Both the position numbers and the translations under genes were made by a program. A stretch of 64,000 nt of DNA from Actinopolymorpha pittospori. GTDB lineage: Bacteria; Actinomycetota; Actinomycetes; Propionibacteriales; Actinopolymorphaceae. The notes under the pieces were generated by a model. The model was not told where the DNA came from and made no database searches. It saw only the letters and a program-made list of their open reading frames with translations. The DNA lies in NCBI RefSeq assembly GCF_014873875.1, contig NZ_JADBEM010000001.1, positions 10,284,717 through 10,348,716 on the forward strand. Reading direction: 5' to 3'. This document shows positions 51,624 through 60,829 of the stretch, in pieces (position 1 is the stretch's first letter; every line of letters begins with the position of its first letter).

Positions 51624-52151
51624 ATGCAGCGAGAAGTAGTTCTGGCGATGCTTGCCAAGGAGCCGTCGCACGGTTACCAGCTGGGGGCGCGGCTGCGCGA
51701 CGCGCTCGGCCCCCTCGGTGACGCGATGAACGCCGGGCAGGTCTACGTCACGCTCACCCGGCTGGAGAAGGCCGGCCTCGTAAGCGTCGAGCAGGCCACG
51801 GACGGCGCCGACCAGTCGGATCGCAAGGTGTATGCGCTCACCCCCGCCGGTCAGCAGCGGGTCGCCGAGTGGATCGCCGAGGTGAGCTGGCCACGACCCG
51901 ACCTCGTGGACTTCCATCTCAAGCTGATCGCCGCCACCTCGGCAGGGCTGTCCGATCCGCTCACCATCGTCGACACTCAGCGCCGCGAACTGCTGCGTCG
52001 GCTGCGTGACGCCCAGCGCGCCGCCATGGCCGAGCCGGACCACTCCAACGCGGCCCTGTTACTGGAGGGCGTCGTCCTGCGGCTGCAGGCGGACCTGCGC
52101 TGGCTCGAGGCATGTGAGAAGAACTGGACCCACCGAAGGAGTGGATCGTGA
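51624..52151 (+). CDS. PadR-family transcriptional repressor
   Basis: A 175-residue regulator. Winged HTH at residues 2-70 (VVLAMLAKEPSHGYQLGARLRDALG, VYVTLTRLEKAGLVS, RKVYALTPAGQQRV), then a C-terminal helical dimerisation domain (Vir_C_2 type). It heads an operon with an ABC exporter (GTGA overlap with the ATPase gene) and has its own large palindrome. PadR-ABC units usually respond to antibiotics or cell-envelope stress; the inducer is not known. Confidence 0.92.
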   Translation: MQREVVLAMLAKEPSHGYQLGARLRDALGPLGDAMNAGQVYVTLTRLEKAGLVSVEQATDGADQSDRKVYALTPAGQQRVAEWIAEVSWPRPDLVDFHLKLIAATSAGLSDPLTIVDTQRRELLRRLRDAQRAAMAEPDHSNAALLLEGVVLRLQADLRWLEACEKNWTHRRSGS

Positions 52152-52894
52152 GCGACGCCGCCGACAGGCCCGTGCTTCGCGCCCGCGGGTTGCGAAGGGA
52201 CTACGGCAAGGGGGAAGGACTGGTGCGGGCCGTCGACGGGGTCGATCTCGACATCGCGGCGGGTGAGACCGTCGCGATCATGGGGCCCAGCGGGTGCGGA
52301 AAGTCCACGCTGCTGCACCTGCTCGGCGGGCTCGACCGGCCCAGCAGCGGCGAGGTGGAGGTCAACGGCCGGCGCATCCACGACATCAGCGAGAGGGCCT
52401 TGGCCCGCATGCGACGGACCGACGTCAGCTACGTCTTCCAGTCCTTCCACCTGATGGAGGAGCTCACCGCCGTGGAGAACGTCGAGCTGTCCGTGCTGCT
52501 GGCCGGGGGCTCGCCCCGGGCGGCGCGGCGGCGCGCCGAGGAACTGCTGGAGCAGGTCGGGCTCGCCGACCGTGCCCATTTCCTGCCCTCGGCGCTGTCC
52601 GGTGGTCAGCGGCAGCGGGTCGCGGTCGCCAGGGCGTTGAGCAACGAGCCGTCGGTCGTCCTCGCCGACGAGCCGACCGGCAATCTGGACAGCGCCGCCA
52701 CCCTGGACGTCCTTCGGCTCTTCGAGGGCCTGCACGAGTCCGGGCAGACGCTGGTCATCGTCACCCACGACGCGCGGATCGCGGCCACCGCGGACCGGAT
52801 GTTCTCCATGCGCGACGGCGCGTTCGTGGACGAGACCAGGTTGACCGGTGGCACCACCGGGCAGCTCGGCACCATCGTCGGGCTGGAGGACTGA
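52148..52894 (+). CDS. ABC transporter ATP-binding protein (MacB/LolD type)
   Basis: A 248-residue ATPase: Walker A GPSGCGKST, Q-loop VFQSFHLMEELTA, signature LSGGQRQRVAVARAL, Walker B VVLADEPTGNLDS and H-loop VTHD. This is the class that powers FtsX-like permeases for peptide or drug export or for envelope-stress mechanotransmission. The GTG start overlaps the padR stop; the permease gene follows after four bases. Confidence 0.94.
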   Translation: MSDAADRPVLRARGLRRDYGKGEGLVRAVDGVDLDIAAGETVAIMGPSGCGKSTLLHLLGGLDRPSSGEVEVNGRRIHDISERALARMRRTDVSYVFQSFHLMEELTAVENVELSVLLAGGSPRAARRRAEELLEQVGLADRAHFLPSALSGGQRQRVAVARALSNEPSVVLADEPTGNLDSAATLDVLRLFEGLHESGQTLVIVTHDARIAATADRMFSMRDGAFVDETRLTGGTTGQLGTIVGLED

Positions 52895-52898
52895 GGCG

Positions 52899-54722
52899 AT
52901 GGGTCGCATCGTGTTCGTCTGTCGCGTCGCTGTGCGCGACCTCCGGCGGCGCCGCACCGAGGCCGCGCTGCTGCTTCTCGCCATCATGGCGGCCACGGCG
53001 ACGTTGACGCTCGCGCTCGTGCTGCGCGACGCGGCCAGCGACCCGTACCAGAGCACCCGGAAGGCGACCAACGGGCCCGACGTGGTCGCCTCCGTCCAGT
53101 CCGCCGGGCTCGACCGGCTCGAGAAGTTGGTGAGCGCGGCCGGTGTCACCGACCACAGCGGGCCCTATCCGGTCACCGCGGCGAAACTGCGGGCCTCCGG
53201 CAAGACGTCAGACGTGCAGGCCGTGGGGCGCGACGCCGCGTCCGCGTCGGTCGACCAGCCCAAGGTGATCCAGGGCGACTGGGTCAGCGATGGTGGCGTG
53301 GTGGTCGAAGCCGCGTTCGCCAACGCGGTCGGCGTGCACATCGGTGACACGGTCACCCTGGAAGGCCGGTCGTTCACGGTGGTGGGCGAGGCGGTCTCCG
53401 CAGCCATGCCGCCCTATCCGGGGTCGTCCTGCCTCGTCGCTCCCGGTTGCGTGAACGGCGCGGTACCCGACGACGGCACAGCGCCAGCAGGGCTGCTCCA
53501 CAACCCCGGGCTGGTCTGGCTCACCCAGGCCGACGTCCGAAGCCTCGAATCGGATCCCGCCTCCCTGTCCTACGCGTTGAACCTGAAGCTCGCCGATCCG
53601 GCCCAGGCTCCGGCGTTCGTCGACACCAACCAGGGCGACCGCGGCCACCCCCTGCCCATGCAGAGCTGGCAGAACATCCTCAACGACGCCACCGAGCTGG
53701 CCCGCGACTCGCAGATCCTGCTGCTGCTCGGCGCGTGGCTGCTCGGCCTGCTCGCCATGGCGAGCCTCTCGGTGCTGGTCGGCGGCCGGATGGCCGATCA
53801 GACCAGGCGCGTCGGGTTGCTGAAGGCCGTCGGCGGCACCCCAAGCCTGGTCGCCGCGGTGCTGCTCGCTGAGTACGTCCTGGTGGCCATCGTCGCGGCA
53901 GCGGCCGGACTGACGATCGGCTCGCTGACCGCACCGCTGCTCGCCGGGTCGAGCGCCGGCCTTGTCGGTAGTGCGGGCACGCCGGCACTGACCGCGTCCA
54001 CGGTCGGTCTGGTGCTCGGCGTGGCACTCGTCGTCGCGACCGTCGCGACCGCCGTCCCGGCCGTGCGAGCGGCCCGCTCGAGCACCGTCGACGCGCTGGC
54101 CGACGCGCCCCGCCCGCCCCGCCGCCTGGGTTGGCTGATCTCGCTGTCAGCGCGGCTTCCCGTGCCGCTGCTGCTCGCCCTGCGGGTCGTCGGCCGCCGG
54201 CCGCGACGCGTCGTGCTGGCGATCCTCAGCGTCGCGATCACCGTCGGCGGCATCTACGTCCTGCTGATCCTCAACGCCTTCCTCGCGACGCAGCCGGGCG
54301 AGGGCGGGTACGACGAAGCCCAGGTCGGCGTGTTGCGTCACGTGCTGCTCGTCTGGTCGGTCGTTCTGCTCTGCCTCGCGGCGATCAACGCCATCGTCAT
54401 CACCTGGGCAACGGTGCTCGACAACCGCCGTTCGTCGGCGCTGGCGCGTGCGTTCGGCGCCACCCCCAGGCAGATGAGCACGGCACTCGCGACCGCGCAG
54501 GTGCTGCCCGCGCTCGTCGGCGCAGTCCTGGGCATCTTCCCGGTCGGCTTCGCTTTGTTCGTGGCCATCGACGCCATCACCGGTGGCGACAGCGCGGAGG
54601 CCACGTTCCCCTCGCTGTGGCAGATGCTCGTCCTGGTGGGGGCGACACTGATCGTGGTGGGGGTGCTCACCGCGGTTCCCGCTCGCCTCGGCACTCGCCG
54701 GCCCGTGACCCACTACCTCTGA
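52899..54722 (+). CDS. FtsX-like ABC transporter permease
   Basis: A 607-residue permease. Helix 1 at about 22-42, a ~230-residue extracellular domain, then three helices with GRMADQTRRVGLLKAVGGTPS. A second FtsX-type set follows (LLLALRVVGRRPRRVVLAILSVAITVGGIYVLL ... RSSALARAFGATPRQ). This gives the eight-helix two-module MacB-like arrangement. GGAGG lies upstream. Works with the preceding ATPase; likely exports a hydrophobic compound or peptide. Confidence 0.9.
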   Translation: MGRIVFVCRVAVRDLRRRRTEAALLLLAIMAATATLTLALVLRDAASDPYQSTRKATNGPDVVASVQSAGLDRLEKLVSAAGVTDHSGPYPVTAAKLRASGKTSDVQAVGRDAASASVDQPKVIQGDWVSDGGVVVEAAFANAVGVHIGDTVTLEGRSFTVVGEAVSAAMPPYPGSSCLVAPGCVNGAVPDDGTAPAGLLHNPGLVWLTQADVRSLESDPASLSYALNLKLADPAQAPAFVDTNQGDRGHPLPMQSWQNILNDATELARDSQILLLLGAWLLGLLAMASLSVLVGGRMADQTRRVGLLKAVGGTPSLVAAVLLAEYVLVAIVAAAAGLTIGSLTAPLLAGSSAGLVGSAGTPALTASTVGLVLGVALVVATVATAVPAVRAARSSTVDALADAPRPPRRLGWLISLSARLPVPLLLALRVVGRRPRRVVLAILSVAITVGGIYVLLILNAFLATQPGEGGYDEAQVGVLRHVLLVWSVVLLCLAAINAIVITWATVLDNRRSSALARAFGATPRQMSTALATAQVLPALVGAVLGIFPVGFALFVAIDAITGGDSAEATFPSLWQMLVLVGATLIVVGVLTAVPARLGTRRPVTHYL

Positions 54723-54763
54723 GGAGGCGTCCCCGGACCCCGTTGCCCGGTTCGATCGGTCCG

Positions 54764-54847
54764 AGGGTGCGCTCCCCCCGGGGCGTCACGCCGACATTCC
54801 AGCAGACCACCCCCTCAGAGGCGATCACGCCAGAAGTCGCACTGGTG
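54764..54847. repeat. 84-bp direct repeat, copy B
   Basis: Same length and orientation as 51482-51565 (about 86% identical). The last part encodes the true C-terminus of the carboxylesterase (HQCDFWRDRL). With copy A it encloses the padR-ABC genes. Confidence 0.85.
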
Positions 54848-56491
54848 TTCACGGGCGGCGTCGACCGTGCTGATCCCGCCCACGCCGGGCGCCAGGCCGA
54901 GCTCGCCGGTGCCGGCCGGCTCGTCGCGGTGCCACACCGGTCGACCGCCGCCGTTGGGGTCGGAGGTCCAGGCGAAGCGCGTCCAGTAGCCGACCATGGT
55001 CGCCGCGAGCGCGCGTTGCTCCGGTGTGTACTCGACCGGCTGGAAGTGATCGTCGATGGGCAGTCCGGGGATGTCGAACAGGTACAGCAGGTCGGCCGCG
55101 TGGGAGGCGCCGGCGGGGAAGTCGGCCGCAACCGGTGCGAGCGGTGGTGCGTGCTCGTCGGCGAACTCGTAGGTGTAGGTCGGGACCCGCCGCGACAGCG
55201 CCCGGCTGGTCTCGAGCTGCGTACACACGAACATCCGGTCGGTGTCGATGCTCGCCCAGGCGATCCCCGGGATCTGGTCGCCGCGGGGATAGTGCCGGTC
55301 GACCGCCGCGGCGTCGTCTCCGTAGGCCTCCTCGATCAGCCCCGGGTACTCCGCCGCGGTGATGGGTTGGCCGAGGAAGGCGCGGGAGCCCGCGATCAGC
55401 CGGGCCTCGTCGCGGGTGTGGCCGGAGATCGCCGGGACGTGGTGGAAGTGGCCGGCGCGTATGGCGACACCGGGGTCGAGCGGGAGGATCGGTGTGCCCG
55501 TCGCGGCGGCGATGAAGGCGCCGTTGCGGGTGAGGAGATCGTCCTTGTCGAGCCCGCGTAGGCACCGCAGTTCGGCGGCGTCTGTGTCGCGTGCGCAGTC
55601 GAGTTCGCTGGCGGTGCGGGCGCCGGCCGCGTTGGCCTCCCCCACCGGCGTCCAGAAGGACCCGGCGGCCGTGCCGATGGCCGGGCCGTTCTTCGGCCAG
55701 TCCAGCGTGCACGAGCCACTCATCAAGACGACCTTGTCGAAGAGTCCGGCCGCCGACGGGGAGGTCAGTTGGCCGCACGCACCCACGGCCCCGCCGGACT
55801 GGCCGAAGAGGGTGACGTTGTGCGGGTCACCGCCGAACGCGGCGATGTTGGTGCGTACGAAGCGCAGCGCTGCCTGCTGGTCGGCCAGTCCGAACGTGCC
55901 CGAGCCGGGCAGCCCTGGGTGGCCGAAGAACCGGAAGATGCCGAGGCGGAAGTCGACCGTGACCACGATGACGTCGCCCTGGCTGACCATCCGGGTCGGG
56001 TCGTAGCCGCTGCCCGCGCCGCTGGACAGGCCGCCTCCGTGCAGCCACACCATCACCGGAAGGGGACGACGTCCACGGGCGGTGTCGGCGGTGTCGGCGG
56101 TCTCGGTGGTGTTGGTGGTGTCTCGCGGCACGGTCACGTCGACGTAGAGGCAGTCCTCGCTGTCGGTGCCCGGGGTGATCGAGCCGGGCGACTGGGCGCA
56201 GGGCGGTCCGGACTTCTTCGCCGGCCGCACGCCTAACCAGGGTCGCACCGGTTGGGGCGGTCGCCAGCGCAGGTGACCCACGGGTGGCGCGGCGTAGGGG
56301 ATCCCCAGGAAGCGGGTGGTCTGCTCACCCCTCACGCCCTCGACCGGGCCGGCGCGGGTGCGGACGACGTTGTCCGCGTCGGGCGGTGCGGACGCGGAGG
56401 CCGGAGGTGTACCGGCGCCGGCGAGCAGGGGGATGGCGAGGATCGTCGCGGCCAGCGTGGTCACGCGCCGCAGAACATGGAATCTCGTCAT
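54815..56491 (-). CDS. Exported carboxylesterase (type B, para-nitrobenzyl/cholinesterase-like)
   Basis: A 558-residue alpha/beta hydrolase with a Sec signal peptide (VTTLAATILAIPLLAGAG...ASA). Family signatures: FLGIPYAAPPVG, EDCLYVDVTVP, oxyanion HGGGL and nucleophile GQSGGAVGACGQL. It hydrolyses carboxylic esters outside the cell. A TADTADTA/TNTTE low-complexity loop lies near residue 135. The ATG at 56491 is nine bases after GGAGG; an ATG nine bases upstream is in frame. Its C-terminal codons lie in repeat copy B. Confidence 0.92.
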   Translation of the reverse strand: MTRFHVLRRVTTLAATILAIPLLAGAGTPPASASAPPDADNVVRTRAGPVEGVRGEQTTRFLGIPYAAPPVGHLRWRPPQPVRPWLGVRPAKKSGPPCAQSPGSITPGTDSEDCLYVDVTVPRDTTNTTETADTADTARGRRPLPVMVWLHGGGLSSGAGSGYDPTRMVSQGDVIVVTVDFRLGIFRFFGHPGLPGSGTFGLADQQAALRFVRTNIAAFGGDPHNVTLFGQSGGAVGACGQLTSPSAAGLFDKVVLMSGSCTLDWPKNGPAIGTAAGSFWTPVGEANAAGARTASELDCARDTDAAELRCLRGLDKDDLLTRNGAFIAAATGTPILPLDPGVAIRAGHFHHVPAISGHTRDEARLIAGSRAFLGQPITAAEYPGLIEEAYGDDAAAVDRHYPRGDQIPGIAWASIDTDRMFVCTQLETSRALSRRVPTYTYEFADEHAPPLAPVAADFPAGASHAADLLYLFDIPGLPIDDHFQPVEYTPEQRALAATMVGYWTRFAWTSDPNGGGRPVWHRDEPAGTGELGLAPGVGGISTVDAAREHQCDFWRDRL

Positions 56492-56724
56492 GCCCGACAT
56501 CCTCCGCGGACAGACCGCCGGCACGCCCCTGTCATCCGGTGCGAGCTGGTTCCCCCGAAAGTCAGACCGCCACCTCGACGATCGACAGGGAAGGTGCCTG
56601 TTCACCGCGCCCGCCCGGCCGCCCGACCCCAGACGGAGCAGGAATCCCGGTGGCATGTTGCGCCGAATGGACCAAGAATGGAGGTTCGACGCAGCCGTAC
56701 GAACCGCGTGCGAACGCGGCCGAG

Positions 56725-57117
56725 ATGCCAATGGGGGTGTCCGCAGTGGCAGTCGAGCTCAACCACACCATCATCCACGCGCAGGACCGGCAGGCTTCCG
56801 CCGAGTTCCTGGCCCGGATCCTCGACCTCGAGGTCGGTGCGCCCACCGGACCGTTCGTGCCGGTGACGACCTCCAACGGCGTCACGCTGGACTTCATGAA
56901 CGCCGACCGGGACGCGATCTCCGCGCAGCACTACGCCTTCCTCGTCACCGAGGAGGAGTTCGACGGGATCTTCAAACGGGTCCAGGAGGGCGACGTCTCC
57001 TACTACGCCGACCCGGCCATGCGGCAGGCCGGTCAGATCAACACCCGCGGCGGCGGACGAGGCTTCTACTTCGCGGATCCGGTCGGACACGCCATGGAGG
57101 TCCTCACCCGCGCCTAG
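56725..57117 (+). CDS. VOC-family protein (glyoxalase-like)
   Basis: A 130-residue VOC module with potential metal ligands His in ELNHTIIHAQD and Glu in GHAMEVLTR. Other marks are FLARILDLEVGAPTGPFVPV and GRGFYFADPVGHAMEV. Ring-cleaving dioxygenase or resistance-type roles are possible. Start uncertain: ATG at 56725, ATG 56731 or GTG 56737. It sits upstream of the RuBisCO genes but 244 bases away. Confidence 0.82.
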   Translation: MPMGVSAVAVELNHTIIHAQDRQASAEFLARILDLEVGAPTGPFVPVTTSNGVTLDFMNADRDAISAQHYAFLVTEEEFDGIFKRVQEGDVSYYADPAMRQAGQINTRGGGRGFYFADPVGHAMEVLTRA

Positions 57118-57300
57118 GGGTGGCACCCGCAATCGAGCGAGCCGCGCGGGCGAGTGGTTCGGCCGTGCCCGGCTGGCCGTGGATGACCGCGAGTCAGGAC
57201 ATGTCCGGACACCCGCCCGACGCATGCCGGGCTCATCCTGAGCGTTTCCGTACGAGCGAATAGCCGACCGACCGCCCGGGTACCTGCACTGAGCAGGCCA

Positions 57301-57320
57301 TGTGAACGCATGGTGTGAAC
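57301..57320. promoter_or_regulatory. Direct repeat TGTGAAC in the RuBisCO leader
   Basis: TGTGAAC at 57301-57307 and 57314-57320 (period 13), about 40 bases before cbbL. May be a regulator site; no cbbR gene is present nearby. Weak. Confidence 0.35.
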
Positions 57321-57361
57321 ACACGGCCCTTGGGCGCGCGAACCACATGTCGGGAGCTCGT

Positions 57362-58807
57362 ATGACATCAGGTGACGGCATGGACCGCTGGGGTGCCGGC
57401 GTGATCCCGTATGCGGAGATGGGTTACTGGCAACCCGACTACGCGGTCAAACCGTCGGACATTCTCGCGGCCTTCCGGATCACACCGCAGCCCGGTGTTC
57501 CCGCGGAGGAGGCGGGCGCCGCGGTGGCGGGTGAGTCCTCGACCGCGACCTGGACCGTGGTGTGGACCGACCGGCTCACGGCCTACGACCAGTACCAGGG
57601 CAAGTGCTACCGCGTCGACCCGGTGCCCGGGAAGAGCGGTGAGTACATCGCCTACGTGGCCTATGACCTGGACCTGTTCGAGGAGTCCTCGATCGCCAAC
57701 CTGACGTCCTCGATCATCGGCAACGTCTTCGGGTTCAAGGCGCTCAAGGCGTTGCGGCTGGAGGACATGCGGATCCCGCCGCACTACACGAAGACGTTCC
57801 AGGGCCCGGCGCACGGCATCGTGATGGAACGCGAGTACCTCAACAAGTACGGCAGGCCGCTGCTGGGCGCCACCGTCAAACCGAAGCTCGGGCTCTCCGC
57901 GCGCAACTACGGCCGGGTCGTCTATGAGGCCCTGCGTGGTGGGCTGGACTTCACCAAGGACGACGAGAACATCAACTCCCAGCCGTTCATGCGCTGGCGG
58001 GACCGCTACCTGTTCTGTATGGAGGCGGTCAACCGGGCCGAGGCGGAGACCGGTGAGATCAAGGGCCACTACCTCAACGTCACCGCCGCCACGATGGAGG
58101 ACATGTACGAACGCGCCGACTTCGCCAAGGAAATCGGCAGCGTCATCGTCATGATCGACCTCACCGTCGGCTACACCGCGATCCAGTCGATGGCGAAGTG
58201 GGCGCGCCGCAACGGCGTCCTGCTCCACCTACACCGCGCGGGCCACTCGACCTACACGCGACAGAAGTCCCACGGTGTGAGCTTCCGGGTCATCGCGAAG
58301 TGGATGCGACTCGCGGGCGTCGACCACATCCACGCCGGCACCGTGGTCGGAAAGCTCGAGGGAGATCCCAACACCGTCGGGGGTTTCTACGACACCCTGC
58401 GCCTGAACAAGGTGGAGCCGGACCCGGTCAAGGGCCTGTACTTCGAACAGGACTGGGCCTCCATGCCCGGCGTCATGCCGGTCGCCTCCGGTGGCATCCA
58501 CGCCGGCCAGATGCACCAACTGCTGCACTACCTCGGTGAGGACGTCGTACTCCAGTTCGGTGGCGGGACCATCGGGCACCCGATGGGTATCGCGGCCGGC
58601 GCCGCGGCCAACCGGGTCGCGCTGGAGGCGATGATCAAGGCCCGCAACGAGGGCCGCGACTATCTCGCGGAGGGCGAGGACATCCTGCGTGCGGCCGCCC
58701 GGCACAGCCGCGAACTCGACATCGCGCTGTCCACGTGGGGAGACATCACCTTCAACTACGCGTCGACGGACACCCCCGACGTGGTCGAGGTGCCGACGTC
58801 GATCTGA
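57362..58807 (+). CDS. cbbL: RuBisCO large subunit, red-type form I
   Basis: Carboxylates ribulose 1,5-bisphosphate; 481 residues. All catalytic residues are in place: Lys173/Lys175 in TVKPKLGLS, carbamylated Lys199 with Asp201/Glu202 in FTKDDENI, His291 in HRAGHSTYTRQKSHG, His324, and loop-6 Lys331 in GTVVGKLEGD. The sequence style (HRAGHSTYTRQKSHGVSFRV) and the adjacent cbbX mark the red-type IC/ID branch. GGGAG precedes ATG 57362. First gene of cbbL-cbbS-cbbX. Confidence 0.97.
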   Translation: MTSGDGMDRWGAGVIPYAEMGYWQPDYAVKPSDILAAFRITPQPGVPAEEAGAAVAGESSTATWTVVWTDRLTAYDQYQGKCYRVDPVPGKSGEYIAYVAYDLDLFEESSIANLTSSIIGNVFGFKALKALRLEDMRIPPHYTKTFQGPAHGIVMEREYLNKYGRPLLGATVKPKLGLSARNYGRVVYEALRGGLDFTKDDENINSQPFMRWRDRYLFCMEAVNRAEAETGEIKGHYLNVTAATMEDMYERADFAKEIGSVIVMIDLTVGYTAIQSMAKWARRNGVLLHLHRAGHSTYTRQKSHGVSFRVIAKWMRLAGVDHIHAGTVVGKLEGDPNTVGGFYDTLRLNKVEPDPVKGLYFEQDWASMPGVMPVASGGIHAGQMHQLLHYLGEDVVLQFGGGTIGHPMGIAAGAAANRVALEAMIKARNEGRDYLAEGEDILRAAARHSRELDIALSTWGDITFNYASTDTPDVVEVPTSI

Positions 58808-58821
58808 AGGACGGACACGAC

Positions 58822-59289
58822 ATGCGCATCACCCAGGGCACCTTCTCCTTCCTGCCCGACCTCACCGACGCCGAGGTCGAGGCACAGATCCAGTACGCCC
58901 TCGACAACGGCTGGTCGCTCGCGGTGGAGTTCACCGACGACCCGCATCCCCGCAACCACTACTGGGAGATGTGGGGGCTGCCGATGTTCGACCTGCGCGA
59001 CGCGGGTGGGGTGCTGTACGAGGTGAACGAGTGCCGCAAGGCGTACCCGACGCGCTACATCCGGCTCAACGCCTACGACGCCCGGCACGACCGCCAGTCG
59101 ATCGCCTTGTCCTTCATCGTCAACCGGCCACCGGAGGAGCCTGGCTTCCGCCTCGACCGCCAGGGCGGCAACGACCGGCGGATGCGCTACACCCTCCATC
59201 CCTACGCGGCCGACTATCCCTCCGGTGACCGCTACCCGGTCGACCGTCCGACGGGTGACGGGCACCCGCCCAGCGCGCCGCGGCCATGA
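58822..59289 (+). CDS. cbbS: RuBisCO small subunit
   Basis: A 155-residue subunit that caps the L8 core. Begins MRITQGTFSFLPDLTDAEVEAQIQYAL, with NHYWEMWGLPMFDL and NECRKAYPTRYIRLNAYD. The C-terminal extension after about residue 120 is typical of red-type small subunits and is longer than usual here, with a Pro/Gly-rich end. 14 bases after cbbL; overlaps cbbX by four bases. Confidence 0.95.
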   Translation: MRITQGTFSFLPDLTDAEVEAQIQYALDNGWSLAVEFTDDPHPRNHYWEMWGLPMFDLRDAGGVLYEVNECRKAYPTRYIRLNAYDARHDRQSIALSFIVNRPPEEPGFRLDRQGGNDRRMRYTLHPYAADYPSGDRYPVDRPTGDGHPPSAPRP

Positions 59290-60305
59290 CGGGATCGGAC
59301 CAGCGCCGCCCGGGATTCGGCATGCCGACGCCCGGTGATCGCAGCCGGGCGGACGTTTCGCCCGGCGCCGACGGTCCTGATCCGGACACCTCGGTGCCGG
59401 AGGCTCGGACCGACGAGGACGTACCGCCGCTGCCCTCCGACGCGACCGTCGACTTGGTCGCCGAGCGGCAGGCCGCCGGGATCGACGCCATCCTCGACGC
59501 CCTCGACCGCGAACTCGTCGGCCTGGCCCCGGTGAAGACCCGGATCCGGGAGATCGCTGCGCTGCTGCTCGTGGACCGGGTACGCCAGCGCTTCCGGCTG
59601 AGCTCCTCCCGGCCCAGCCTGCACATGTCGTTCACCGGGAGCCCGGGCACCGGCAAGACGACGGTGGCGTTGCGGATGGCCGAGCTCCTGCACCGGCTCG
59701 GCTGCATCGACAGGGGTCATCTCGTCGCCGTGACCCGCGACGACCTGGTCGGGCAGTACGTCGGGCACACCGCGCCGAAGACCAAGGAGGTGATCAAGCG
59801 TGCCATGGGCGGCGTGCTGTTCATCGACGAGGCCTACTACCTCTACCGCGAGGACAACGAACGCGACTACGGCCAGGAAGCGATCGAGATCCTGCTCCAG
59901 GTCATGGAGAGCCATCGCGACCGGCTGGTGGTGATCCTCGCGGGATACAAGGACCGGATGGACTCCTTCTTCGGTTCCAACCCGGGCATGAGCTCGCGCA
60001 TCGCGCACCATCTGGACTTCTCTGACTACGACCTGGCCGAGCTGATGGGGATCGCGGGACTGATGCTCGAACAGGAGCACTACCACTTCTCCCCGGCGGC
60101 CGAGCAGACCTTCCATGACTATCTCGTACGCCGGATGCGGCAACCCCGCTTTGCCAACGCGCGCAGCGTGCGCAACGCGCTCGAGCGCGCGCGGCTGCGG
60201 CAGGCCAACCGGCTGCTCGACGCGCAGGGACGCACCTGGCACAAGGACGACCTGATGCGCTTCGAGCCAGAGGACTTCCTGGTCAGCCGGGTCTTCTCGG
60301 AGTGA
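59286..60305 (+). CDS. cbbX: CbbX, red-type RuBisCO activase (AAA+)
   Basis: ATP-driven remodeller that pulls the C-terminus of the large subunit to release inhibitory sugar phosphates; 339 residues. Walker A GSPGTGKTT (118-126), Walker B GVLFIDEAYYL, pore-loop type DLVGQYVGHTAPKT, sensor region VVILAGYKDRMDSFFGSNPGMSSR. The first ~55 residues are a low-complexity extension not needed by the fold. ATGA overlap with cbbS confirms the operon. Confidence 0.96.
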   Translation: MTGSDQRRPGFGMPTPGDRSRADVSPGADGPDPDTSVPEARTDEDVPPLPSDATVDLVAERQAAGIDAILDALDRELVGLAPVKTRIREIAALLLVDRVRQRFRLSSSRPSLHMSFTGSPGTGKTTVALRMAELLHRLGCIDRGHLVAVTRDDLVGQYVGHTAPKTKEVIKRAMGGVLFIDEAYYLYREDNERDYGQEAIEILLQVMESHRDRLVVILAGYKDRMDSFFGSNPGMSSRIAHHLDFSDYDLAELMGIAGLMLEQEHYHFSPAAEQTFHDYLVRRMRQPRFANARSVRNALERARLRQANRLLDAQGRTWHKDDLMRFEPEDFLVSRVFSE

Positions 60306-60340
60306 GGGCACCGAGTGACCGGGGCGGGTCGGAGCCGCGT

Positions 60341-60829
60341 TCACTCCCCCGGCAACGAGGAGTTGACAGCTGGACCGGCGGCGGAAGCCAGGTCGCGGAG
60401 CATGGCGGTGAAGTCGGCCCGGCCGGAGGCGAGCGGGGAGAAGAACCGGCGGTCGGTGTCCTCCACAGCGGCGTTGGCCCGTCTGGCGAGGTCCGCCCCC
60501 TCGGGCGTGACGGTGACCGCTCGCGCGCGCGAGTCGCTCGGGTGCGGACGGCGTCGGAGGAGCCCCCTGGTCTCCAGGGCGCGCAGAACCTGGGAGGTCA
60601 TCATCGGATCGGTTCGGACGTGGGCGGCGAGGTCGCTCTGGGTCATCGGGCCGGCCGCCTCCATCCAGGTGAGGGCGGCGAGGAGCACGAACTGCACGTG
60701 CGTGAGCCCGAAGGGCTTCAGCGCCGCCCGTTGCGCCGCCTGCCAGGAGTTGGTGACCTGCCACAGGATCAGGCCGGTGCTGTCGTCGGCGCGGGAGAAC
60801 TCACTTCCGAGCGGGTTCGATCCGGTCAT
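60341..60829 (-). CDS. MarR-family transcriptional regulator
   Basis: A 162-residue winged-HTH regulator. Core from GLILWQVTNSWQAAQRAALKPFGLTHVQFVLLAALTWM to MTQSDLAAHVRTDPMMTSQVLRALETRGLLRRRPHPSDSRARAVTVTPEG. The C-terminus is the dimer helix pair. It overlaps the EVE-domain gene (ATGA) and converges on cbbX. It probably regulates its own two-gene operon; control of the cbb genes is conceivable but unproven. Confidence 0.9.
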   Translation of the reverse strand: MTGSNPLGSEFSRADDSTGLILWQVTNSWQAAQRAALKPFGLTHVQFVLLAALTWMEAAGPMTQSDLAAHVRTDPMMTSQVLRALETRGLLRRRPHPSDSRARAVTVTPEGADLARRANAAVEDTDRRFFSPLASGRADFTAMLRDLASAAGPAVNSSLPGE

